64,000 nt of DNA from Semisulcospira habei. Lineage: Eukaryota > Mollusca > Gastropoda > Semisulcospiridae. This document shows positions 55,192 to 64,000 of this stretch, piece after piece; position 1 is the first letter of the stretch, and each line of letters begins with the position of its first letter. Location of the stretch: contig BTPG01000003.1 in assembly GCA_036245525.1 (NCBI GenBank), positions 206,863,342 to 206,927,341 of the forward strand, given 5' to 3'. Position numbers and translations under genes: made by a program. Under the pieces are notes generated by a model. The model made no database searches. It saw nothing but the letters and a program-made list of their open reading frames with translations, and was not told the DNA's origin.

Positions 55192-55372
55192 CTGGAACAG
55201 AGATTTTACCCCAAAAAAGCTATAAAGCACGATTGTTGATTTCTTTTTTTTTTTGATTTTCAGTCCTTTAGGACTAGGAGACAAGTTTTAATATGGACAT
55301 GTGGTTGTGTGTGAGGTGCCTGGAGCAAATGGTTTGTCCTTCTAAAGCTAAAGTTGCCTGGGCAATTTTATT
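55163..55372 (-). repeat. Exon-intron duplication, copy at exon A
   Basis: Partner of 47325-47545. Near-identical over the exon start, splice acceptor, pyrimidine tract and the upstream GTTTGTCCTTCTAAAGCT region. Confidence 0.8.
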
Positions 55373-55694
55373 AGGTAGTGGCAGCCACAGCAGTCTGCTT
55401 ACATCAAGCTTAAAAATGTCTCTATTTTGCCTTGTTTTCCACAGCAAATATCTTCCGATTTACAGCACGGATTTTGATGAATTTTGCATTAAAAAATAGT
55501 TTATGTTATTGCCTTTAAAATGAGTGCATTTGCGTAGTTGTGGCTTTAGAAATAAAGTAATACGGAAAGAAAATATTAGGGATGTGTTTGCCACCGCGCG
55601 TGCTTTCGTCCCGCTGTCGGCACAGGTTCCCGGCTTACGCGGTTTTCGGTTACCTTCCTCTACCGCTTGGCTGCATTTCAACACACACGCTACA
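55373..55694. other. Spacer
   Basis: No gene or repeat identified; upstream intron or 5' flank of the recombinase-fold gene. Confidence 0.4.
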
Positions 55695-55734
55695 CATCTA
55701 TCTCTCTCTTGGCTTGACTTCGCGAACGAAGATT

Positions 55735-56553
55735 TTATAGGAGTTGCCCACGACGTCTGCAGGCTTGTTCGTGGCTGCGGAGGCCAATCCGAGACAGGCA
55801 GGTTCGACCGCAGTGGCTGCAGGGGAAGGTATGGCCAGGGTTCTGAGCTGCGACATCTCTGTTTTTTCTCCTGGGCCGCTTGTCCTTAAGGCTAGCTCTG
55901 TGAGAGTCCTCAAAGGAGACAGCTGCCTTGTAAATGGTGGAGCGCCAGGTGTCACGGTCCGCAGCAAGCAAAGACCACTGGTGGTGGTAGATTTGGCAGG
56001 CACTAAGTGACTTCTTGAGACAGTCTTTGTATCTCTTCTTTGGTGCCCCTCTGTCACGGTGTCTAGTAGCAAGCTCACTGAACAGGGTGATCTTTGGTAG
56101 GCGATGATCCTCCATCCTGGAGACATGCCCCGCCCAGCGGAGCTGTGTCCACAGCAGCAAAGCTTCGATGCTCACAGTTTCAGCCTGTTCAAGGACCTCG
56201 ATGTTGGTGACATAGTCACTCCAGTGAATGCCCAGGATGGTACGCAGGCAGCGCTGGTGGAAGCGTTCGAGGAGTCGTAGCTGGCTGCGGTAGAGGGCCC
56301 AGGACTCGGAACCATACAGCAGGGTGGTGAGGACCACAGCTCTGTACACGCTGATCTTGGTGCCTGTTTTCAGCTGTTGATTGTGCCACACCCGCTTGAA
56401 AAGTCGCCCGAAAGCGCTGTTCGCTTTTGCCAGCCTGCTGTCAAGCTCCTTATCCAGCTTGGCGTCCGGCGTGATAATGCAGCCAAGGTAGGTAAACTGG
56501 TGCACTGACTTTAGTTCAGACTCGCCAATGGTGATGTGAGGAGGGCGATACAC
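55735..56553 (-). pseudogene. LINE-B RT C-terminal part with zinc finger
   Basis: Best-preserved LINE-B C-terminus here: thumb region, LRWAGHVSRMEDHRLPK, GAPKKRYKDCLKKSL, then a C-x2-C-x(9)-GL-x2-H-x4-C zinc finger and stop after RRRGQLL. No frameshift in this stretch. The finger presumably binds the element's RNA or target DNA (inference). Confidence 0.85.
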
Positions 56554-56954
56554 TGTCTTGGGTGCCGGCTGATGGAGGACCTCTGTCTTTTTCAGACTGA
56601 CCTCGAGTCCAAAGAGCTGGGCAGCATCTGCGAAGCAAGACGTGATGCGCTGCAGGGCTCTCTCTGTGTGTGCAACGAGGGCAGCATCATCAGCAAAAAT
56701 TCATTTTTCTTTAAAAGGTATTTTTTCGAAAAATACTTACCGATGACATGACTGAATGGAAGTGTCTACTACTTACTCATTCTAGCGTAAGAGCCAGTTG
56801 TGTTAAAACACAACCCGGGAGGCACTCGGGGAACCCCGAGGGGACCAAGAGTTGTCTCCCTATACCCACCACCCGGAAGCCGGGTACCCATAATCCCTCA
56901 GTCAGGATACTTAGCGCACCAGCGGCAAGCGGGGCAGGTGGGAGGGTCGTTTGA

Positions 56955-57050
56955 GTCATGTCATCGGTAAGTATTTTTCGAAAAAATACCTTTTAAAGAA
57001 AAATGAATTTGTTTCTTCAAAAACATTACCGATGACATGACTGAATGGAA
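56955..57050. repeat. E2 internal complementary region
   Basis: GTCATGTCATCGGTAAGTAT through AAAGAAAAATGAA is the complement of the left tip; it is followed at once by TTTGTTTCTTCAAAAACATT, the complement of the right tip. Same design as 48678-48770. Confidence 0.8.
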
Positions 57051-57109
57051 GAATTGCGAATAGGAGGTGGGTGCCGCGCTCCAGCACACCTTAGGGCCCA
57101 AGGGCCGTC

Positions 57110-57480
57110 CTCCCTAACGCAAACTCCCGACGACCCTAGGTAGGTGAATACCTACGGCGCTGAGGCGCCAGGAGGGAGTTGTGCTCCCCTCAAAACGCCC
57201 CCACCAGATCGAGGCGGGCGAAGTCATCCTGCCCGCCAGCCTCCGGTAGCCACGAAGTTGTATGACAGTACAGTCCCTGACGAATGTGACGTTCGTGGCC
57301 ATGCAAGTGCCTTGATAACGTACCTGTAGCCTCTAACCTCCCTGAGGGAGGGGTCCTGTAATTCAGAACGTATGACTGAGCTGAGCCAGGAAGAACGTCC
57401 GGCAAGTAGCGTCAGTGGTGCCGGAACCGGCAAAGAGGCGAGCGCGTCCGTAGCGAACGGCTATGTCGTAGGCACACGTG
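57110..57480 (-). pseudogene. E2 tyrosine recombinase C-terminal remnant
   Basis: Spread over frames, the minus strand gives FFLAQLSHTF, LPQGG, RLQVR, an ATNVTFVRDC piece, GGWRAG and FARLDLVGAF. These line up in order with E1's FLLAEMGHLL, YPEGA, RLRIR, ASVAFDRNC, GWRAE and TFARYYLRDL. The HxxR and the Tyr are lost. Its position next to the internal complementary region also matches E1. Alignment by eye, moderate support. Confidence 0.55.
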
Positions 57481-57949
57481 AGGCTTGTACAGGGATTTGC
57501 TATGTGGTCTCCTGGTGGAATAGCGCCCCGTAAGCGGGCGCAAGGTGAACCCGTGGACCAAAGGCGCGGTGGTCCAGGTAAGGTATGGTCCGAGAGGAGC
57601 TGTACGTAATTGTTCCCTCGAACTGTAGGCAGACCGGGCGAGTCGTAGCTCCTGAAGCTCGTTAACCAATCCACCATGGCAACATCCCTCAGGCGCCGTA
57701 TGGCTGCAAGGGCAAGACGTAGCATGCGATGACTCCTCACGAGGGGAGTCGACAGGAGGCTCCGGACGAGCGCGTGTAAATCTCTCCGAACCGGGCTCCG
57801 AGGAGAGGCGGGTTATCTGCCGGCAAGTGGACCCCCAGCAGGATCCCGGCGGCTTACTTGGAGACGAGTGGGTACCGAGATTGGACGTGGGACGTCGCCA
57901 AGCGCGACTCTCTGAACTGGGCTCTGTGAGGCGAGTTCTCTGCTTCTCA

Positions 57950-60900
57950 AAAGCTGTGTCCGGGCTCGCTCCGTCCGGGTAGCAGCCTCGTCAGTCAAAA
58001 CCCCACCCTGTGCCCTAGTCCACTGAAATCGTTGTGGAGACCCTCCACAGGATCATCCTGGTCTCATGCGCCGATCCTCCGAAGGTGTCCTGGTGCATTC
58101 CGTGTGTAGCCACTGGTCCCACCGGGGAAGACTGGCCCAGATCTACCGTCGGTCCAGGTAGCGTCACGCACGGAGGGAGTTGAAGTTCTTTCCCCAAGCA
58201 CCAGGGTAGGGGGTACGCAGTGGTCAGAGGATCGCCAGCTGCCCTGATCCTGGAAGTACACCTCCGCTGTCGCGTTGCCGGAGAGGAGAAGCTCCTGTGA
58301 CCTATCCTTCCTCCCACGAGCAGAAGAAGAAGGCCTAGTAGTCCGCGTCGGATCCAAGCTAAGCACGCTCTTGTCCGCGAAGTCCGAAGGCCGGAGGGTT
58401 GGACCTCGAGAAGCATCACGGAAGTAGGAAGTGTAGCTTGAGCAGCCGGGCTTAGAGACGACTAAGGTGCGTAGATCCGCCTTCGTGTAGTGGCTAGGTC
58501 CTCCGCTACGAGCACAGCCAAGCGGTACCACCTGTCCGAAGTCCGGCACCCCCCGGGTGCCCAACTAAAGTTGTCGAGATGGTTAGACGTCAGGGCGAAG
58601 GGGCTGCGCCTTGGTTCCCCAGTGTCCACGATGGATGAGAACCCCCAGTGAGTCCGGTGGCGATGCCGGGCAAACTTCCGCAGCAGGGCGGCGGCGAAGA
58701 GCTTGGATGTCCCGTCCAGCGCCGGCCGAGTGTCCATCCGCGCAGAAGAACAGGTCTGCCGGAACCGCAGCACTGGAAGCCGAAGAAGAGGGAGAGGAGA
58801 ACGGCTGAGACGTCCGAGCAACCAGTCCGAGGGGTCGTCAGCCGTCAAACTCAGGGTGTCGAAGTCCCGCTGGCTGGAACCGGCGACCGAGGAGGGCTCC
58901 GAGGGAAGGAATCCCGCTGACGGCGAACCGCAGAGGTCGAAGACTCCCTCCGAAGGGGAAAGCGAAAGACGGAGAGACGCGGCAAGGGTCTCCTGAGAGC
59001 CGAAGGCGGGTCCCGACGAGGAGAACGGCTGCGACGAGGAGGAGCGGAACGGAGAGGACGAGGGAAGGGGAAGTGGCCGGTCGAAGGGAAGAGGAACGGG
59101 ACGAACGGGAGTCCGAACGAGATGGGGAACGCGAAGAAGGCGAAACCCGTCTGAGTCGAGGGAGTCCTGATCCGTCGAACGATGAGTGGAGAAGGTCCTC
59201 CTACGATCGTGCGAAGCAGAGCGACAACGGTGAGAAGAATCCCGGCGCCTACGATCTTCGCCAACAGGAGGCTCCGGACGAGTGCGTGTAAGTCTCTGTG
59301 AACCAGGCTCTTGGGAGAGGCGGGTTGCTTGCCGGCAAGGGGACCCCTGCGGCCAGAGACGAGTGGGGAACGAACCAGGCTCTTGGGAGAGGCGGATTTC
59401 TGTGCACTAATCCGTTGAATACTCAGTGGCGTCTTCTGTGTCGGATCAAGTTGGTCTCGCGCGTCCGGTGCCGGAGGCACAGCGGAAGGCGTCTCGGTAA
59501 TCTCCAAGCACCCGAGCGGGAAGGTCCTCCTATGATCTTGCGAGGGAGAGCGATAACGTCGAGTAGAATCCCTGTGTCTACGCTCTTCACAACCAGGAGG
59601 CTCCGGACGAGTGTGTGTATGTCTCTGTGAACCAGGCTCTTGGGAGAGGCGGGTTTCTTGCCGGCCAGGGGACCCCCAGCGGAATCCCGGCGGCTTCCTC
59701 AGAGACGAGTGGGGAACGACGGTGGAGGAGGGACGCCACGAGCGTCCCACCAAACCAGGCTCTTGGGAGAGGCGGGTTCTTTCCACCAGCTGTGTCCGGG
59801 CGCGCTCTCTAACAGAGGCGGTCTTGACGGTCGAACTCCCACTCTGTGTACTAATCCCTCGATTACTCAGTGGCGTTTTCTGTGTCGGATCCAGTTGGTC
59901 TCGCACGTCCGGTGCCGGGGGCACAGCGGAAGGCGTCTCGGCAATCTTCAAGTACCCGAGAGGGTAGGAGGCTCCCTCCTAAAAAAAGTTCCAGAGATCA
60001 GACCATCGCAGCTCCGGCCAGGTAGCACAGACGCCACAAGTGTGGTCAGAAGCACACCCAGCGCACAGGAGACAGACTGTATGGATATCCGACGGCCACC
60101 GGAAGCCTCCGCATTGTTTGCAGATCACCAGTAGGCCAATGCAACACACAAAACATGAGGGCACTCGGCGAGTGTCTACAGGATCTCTGGAGGGACGTGA
60201 AGAACGGCAACTCCTACGCACGCCAGCAGAGGAGAGTGAGCGGAGTGTAGACCTTGAGCGGCGTAAGGGTCACTCCAATGAGGCGATCCGTAGAGGAAGA
60301 GCATCCAACGGTGCCGATAGTGGTCCCTACTCTGGCGCCGCGCAGCGCGAGCGGGACGAGTACCCTCGAAAGGTGGCCTGGCACTGTGTCGATAGTAGTC
60401 TCCGCTTCCTTGGAGACGAGCATCCTTACTAGAGTCCCTGGACGTGCATGTGAATGTCTCTGAGCCGGGCTCCGAGGGAGGCGGGCTTTCTTGCCGGTAA
60501 GGGGGACCCCCAGTGGGATCCCGCGGGCTTTCTTGGAGACAAGTGGGACCGATAGTGGACATGGCTTCTAGGAAGGCTTAGTCCGGGCGCGCTCCCTCCT
60601 GGAAGCGGCCTCATCGATCCAGGCCCACTTCATGCACTAGTCCACTGAACCCGGTGTGGGGCTCCCACAGGGACGTCCTGGTCTCAAGCGACCGGTGCCA
60701 AGGATACATCCTGCGCATAGGAGACCCGAACTAGTGGTTGTCCGACGGCCACCCGAACATACGCCTTGCGTGAAGGACATCAGCATGCCCCTCTTCATCG
60801 GTGCGGAACGGGATCCTTCAAGCACCAACAGCATAGGTCGCTCCCGCCTGCAGACGCTACAATGCTGCCATCCGCGCTGCTGAGGCCAGGTGACACAATC

Positions 60901-61250
60901 ATCCCAATGTGGTAGGAGGCACCTCCCGCGTCGGAAGACAGGCCTAGTCCCAATGGGCGCTGCCTGGACATGAAGAACACACCTACCAGTAGCAGCCGGG
61001 CTGGTGCTTACAGCCGAGAAGCTGCTTGTCCTCTCAAGGTGGTAGTGTACTGCAACGTCCAAGAAGTCGGACGTGTGCGTAATTGTCTTACCGAGCGGGC
61101 CTTGCCAGAGGCTGTTCACGTGCGCTCGCCCTGGCAGCGGCCTCCACGATCCACGCTCGCGCACTAGTCGACATCCGGTGTGGCTTCTCCCCCAGGTCAG
61201 TCCGTTGTCATGCGGAAACCCGCAGTGTCCGGAAGATGCCTAAAACCGGT
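57950..61250 (-). pseudogene. E2 gag-like region with duplicated modules
   Basis: GC-rich, Arg/Ser/Pro-rich frames (the longest 59951-58851, 366 codons). A DNA module containing a CGAACCAGGCTCTTGGGAGAGG-like stretch (starting near 57800, 59300, 59375, 59625, 59755 and 60465) and a following GCACTAGTCCACTGAA-type stretch (near 58015, 59405, 59845, 60635 and 61160) recurs at uneven spacing. Part of the Cys/His cluster is also duplicated near 60720. It appears to be a gag region expanded by repeated local duplication and then decayed. Confidence 0.55.
59979..60221 (-). CDS. E2 conserved Cys/His module
   Basis: Contains CKQCGGFRWPSDIHTVCLLC, then CAGC, a His and CGVCATW, LRWSDLWNFF. Against E1 (53500-53620) the cysteines, histidines and the W-S-D-x-H and C-G-V-C-A-x-W parts are kept. 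Candidate zinc-binding domain of the DIRS first ORF. Confidence 0.65.
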   Translation of the reverse strand: MRRSCRSSRPSRDPVDTRRVPSCFVCCIGLLVICKQCGGFRWPSDIHTVCLLCAGCASDHTCGVCATWPELRWSDLWNFF

Positions 61251-61449
61251 GCCGATCGCTTGCAACGCAAGCATGGTCGGCGGGGCATCCGGTGCAGTGG
61301 CGAAGGACCCCTGGGGGCTGAACTAGCCACTGTCATCTGTGTGAATGGGTAGCACCTCCCTGCAACAGATAACACACCCGAAGGCCTGCGGGCGAGTCCT
61401 GTGGGACTAAGCCACGAAAGGTAGCCTTCGTAACAACAAAACACACAAG

Positions 61450-61800
61450 CACCAAAGCGGGGTAACAGACTGTGAAGCCTGCACGCCAGCAGTGCAGTAA
61501 GAAGGTCGACTCACTGCCATCAAGCACTAAGGTGAGCAACCAACATATGTAGCAAAAGTCAAACATGTCATGACAGAAGCGAGGTACCAAACTGCACGCC
61601 TACAACTAGCCGTGCAGTAAGCAAGTAGGCCCACTGCCGCCAAGCGCTAAGGCGAGGGAACAACATATGTACACAAAAGACGAATACGTCATGACGGAAG
61701 CGAGGTACCAAACTGCACGTCTGCAATCTAGCAGTGCAGTAACGAGGTAGATTCACCGCCGTCAAGCGCTAAGGTGAGCAACAACATATGTACCAACCCC
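61450..61800. repeat. Three ~121-bp tandem repeats in E2
   Basis: Units marked by AGCGAGGTACCAAACTGCACG at about 61577 and 61698 and a diverged unit at about 61456, each followed by GCAGTGCAGTAA, TCAAGCGCTAAGGTGAG and CAACATATGTA. Non-coding; function unknown. Confidence 0.8.
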
Positions 61801-62882
61801 TGTCATAAAAGGAGTCAGGTCCCAACATCATTACTAAGGGTGACCGTGTGTGGAAAAAACAACACCGGCCGCATGCTGTACAATTCAATACGCAATGACA
61901 ACCAAGACAAGAAAAACATCTGGGGCAGTAAATCACCACTTTATGTGGACATGTCACGAGGGGCCCGCCCAGCCAAGGAGCGTAAACCCCCAAGCTGCCC
62001 GCCGGAACGTATATCCACTCTCTAAGGTACGTGAGCACTTGTCCACAGCGTATGCCTGCGTATGCGAGTGTGCGCTTAATTCATCACCCGTATCCATACA
62101 AACATCCCGCAAGCGAAAACAGAAAGGGGCCAGAACAGGCGCTGGTACCAAACAAACTACTCGATGACAAGGCGTGACCCAAGCTGTGCCACTCAGCTAA
62201 TCAGGCCATGGAGTAAAAGAATTCTCCACACCCAAGGTACAAATGCGTAGGAAACTTCGCTACGACTCACCGAAGGTGAGTGGGCGCACAATTACAGTGA
62301 GAAGAAGACGAAAAACTTCGTACCTGCACAAACCAGTGCCCAGCCCGGGAACCGGCCGAGGGTCAACCCCGCTACCTTACCTCTCCGCCGAAGGGGAACG
62401 GGGGGAGACGTCCAAAACCCCCTGGCACGACCGGCGAAGCTCACCGGACAGCTCACCAGAGGTCGAAGCGTAGGCGCTAAGCAGTGGGGACGAGAAAGCC
62501 ACGCAGCAGCACAGGCAGGGCCGACGAAACGATCCTATCTCCCGCTCTTCATTCCAACAGCAAGTCCGAAACCAGCGAACCGGTCGAAAAACCAAAGTCC
62601 GTACGCTAGAGCAGAGCGCAAGACGACCGAATCGTGCGCCTAAGTAGACTAGACTGAGGGATTATGGGTACCCGGCTTCCGGGTGGTGGGTATAGGGAGA
62701 CAACTCTTGGTCCCCTCGGGGTTCCCCGAGTGCCTCCCGGGTTGTGTTTTAACACAACTGGCTCTTAGGCTAGAATGAGTAAGTAGTAGACACTTCCATT
62801 CAGTCATGTCATCGGTAATGTTTTTGAAGAAACAAAGCAGCTCACGAATCAGTTGGTCTAGGGTTTTCGTGTGGGCCTGCAG

Positions 62883-63545
62883 TCATCTGAGGTTGAACAG
62901 GCTGCCATCGAGACGATACCTGATGTACACTGCATCGTCATCATCTAGGTCCACTGTGGCCTGCTTCAACATCATGCTAAAAAAGATGGTGAAGAGGGTC
63001 GGTGCCAACACGCAGCCCTGCTTTACGCCGTTGAGAATAGGGAATGGTTCTGAGAGGTCATTGTTGAGTCTGACCTGGCCTTGCTGGTCCTCGTGTAGCT
63101 GGACAATCATGTTGAGGAACTTTGGGGGACAGCCAAGTCGCTCCAGGATCTGCCACATGCCTTGCCTGCTCACAGTGTCGAACGCTTTTGTTAGGTCGAC
63201 AAATGTTACGTACAGCCCTTTGTTCTGCTCACGGCACTTCTCCTGTAGCTGTCTCAGCACAAAAACCATATCGGTGGTGCTCCTGTTTGCTCTGAAGCCA
63301 CACTGGCCCTCTGGGAGTTGGTCTTCAGCGATGGCAGGTACCAGCCGATTCAGGAGCAGCCTTGCAAGGATTTTCCCAGCAATGGACAGCAGGGTAATTA
63401 CCCGATAGTTGGAACAGTCAGACTTCTCGCCTTTGTTCTTGTACAGGGTGATAACGACTGCATCACGGACATCTATATTTAGTATCAAAATGTCGGTCAT
63501 GATGTCACGAATCTCCCGATGTAAAGCCCTTGCGGGATTTCCCAA
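62883..63545 (-). pseudogene. LINE-B RT N-terminal part
   Basis: RT fingers/palm from ITLYKNKGEKSDCSNYR to the VDLDDDDAVYIRYRLDG insert before the catalytic FADD. Truncated at the 5' side; the endonuclease is missing. The open frame starts in flanking DNA at 63671. Confidence 0.8.
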
Positions 63546-63765
63546 GAAAAAGGGTCGAAAAATACTTTTTTCTGCATTTGTTGATGTTCTTTTCGGTTTT
63601 GCGGCCAAACGGTAACTTGAAATCACATAGTTTTGGGTATGAGAAGAAAGAGCAACTTCCAAGCTTTCCAACGCACTATGAGTCTAATGTACGCAAAGCG
63701 TGTTGAAGTCAAGGTCGCCGGATTTTGAATGCGCATTTCCGCGAGAATTGGTCACTGAAGTCAAA
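63546..63765. other. Spacer before possible first exon
   Basis: No repeat identified. It runs up to an ATG in a strong start context (TCAAAATGGCGG). Confidence 0.4.
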
Positions 63766-63826
63766 ATGGCGGCCACCCCGGGCGACCCCATATCGATGCA
63801 ACATTGTGATATTCTGGACAAAATAC
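63766..63826 (+). CDS. Possible first coding exon
   Basis: ATG in a favourable context opens MAATPGDPISMQHCDILDKI and meets a strong donor CGTAAGTAT at 63827. Further exons would lie beyond the window. No domain recognised; could be chance. Confidence 0.35.
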
Positions 63827-64000
63827 GTAAGTATATTTACAAAATTACTTTGACGTTGATAATCTGTACATATTCCCCATACAACCTAAACGATTTTAGT
63901 TTATTTGTTTGATGTAGTTAGCTGAAATGGCCGAGTTTTCTGAGCACTGGGTCACTGTGTGTGCATTCTGGCCATTCGGTCAGAAACTGTAAAAATACTC

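Larger units (their letters stand above)
56697..62836 (-). mobile_element. DIRS-like element E2, degenerate
   Basis: 6.1 kb between two halves of a LINE-B copy. Inverted terminal repeats (left 56697-56903, right about 62653-62836) share CCGGCTTCCGGGTGGTGGG and CCATTCAGTCATGTCATCGG. An internal complementary region at 56955-57050 fuses both outer ends, exactly as in E1. Coding remains are a ruined recombinase end (57110-57480) and a much-duplicated gag-like region with the same Cys/His cluster as E1. No reverse transcriptase is recognisable, so E2 looks non-autonomous or rearranged. Ends of E1 and E2 share only short motifs (CATCGGTA, TTGTTTCTTCAAAA), so they are different families of one lineage. 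Confidence 0.8.
55695..63545 (-). mobile_element. LINE-B copy 4, split by DIRS-like element E2
   Basis: Minus strand, 5'-truncated. 63545-62837 gives RT from SDCSNYRVITLLSIAGKIL through VDLTKAFDTVSRQG and GVKQGCVLAPTLFTIFF. Coding stops in the codons before FADD. It resumes at 56696 with FADDAA on the other side of a 6.1-kb insertion, runs through FTYLGCIITPDAKL and LLYGSESW, and ends with the C2H2 finger FPCSHCGRTCLSRIGLRSHE (about 55780). The continuity of the two halves defines the insertion to within a few bases (two target bases lost). Confidence 0.85.

Noticed and set aside
58600..60450. Plus-strand Arg/Gly-rich frames in E2 (up to 130 codons)
   Set aside because: They mirror the GC-rich minus-strand gag-like region and follow the internal duplications; no domain seen.

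Overview
The window reads as nuclear DNA of an intron-containing animal, most likely a marine invertebrate. A gastropod mollusc is my best guess from the mix of elements: a RAG1-like transposon of the kind described from molluscs, Polinton, Penelope-like, DIRS-like and several LINE families, tRNA-derived SINEs and many foldback MITEs. The species call is inference. Splice-like junctions, poly(A)/short-repeat retroposon tails and long simple repeats rule out a bacterial or phage contig. Very little looks like host gene. Most of the 64 kb is transposable elements inserted into one another.

Layout. 1-6000: a decayed Polinton/Maverick with a protein-primed type-B DNA polymerase on + (228-3064) and a retroviral-like integrase on - (6000-3265). 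The polymerase is split by an internally deleted LINE (family A, 496-1633) that itself carries a TA-flanked MITE (828-1625). The integrase is split by a Penelope-like element (3717-5770). 6700-10780: a dispersed repeat (Y) holding a LINE-B 3' fragment and a 2.55-kb element 'X' with 459-bp direct terminal repeats. 10781-20422: a LINE-B copy bounded by a direct repeat of about 120 bp. Inside it lies a LINE-A copy (11339-18855), and inside that a 4.2-kb RAG1-like transposon (12555-16788) with inverted repeats of about 520 bp. 20.4-27 kb: AT-rich spacer, a 953-bp terminal-inverted-repeat element, a LINE-C tail, a SINE and a TTAA hairpin MITE. 27-35 kb: LINE-B copy 3 fused to a third X copy, which carries LINE-A copy 2. 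35-44.4 kb: TTAA-type hairpin MITEs, a possible orphan transmembrane exon, a second near-identical X copy (inverted) and a retroposon with an 11-bp target duplication.

44.6-55.2 kb (- strand): the best gene in the window. It has three phase-compatible exons encoding a zinc-finger / tyrosine-recombinase-fold / SANT-like protein. One intron contains a whole 5.7-kb DIRS-like element (48428-54095) and another contains a 530-bp near-perfect hairpin. 55.7-63.5 kb: LINE-B copy 4, split by a second, older 6.1-kb DIRS-like element (56697-62836). A possible first exon of a + strand gene lies at 63766.

Most coding regions are broken by stops, frameshifts or insertions. The insertion hierarchy gives a relative chronology: Polinton, Y and LINE-B are old; LINE-A, the RAG1-like element, X and DIRS came later.
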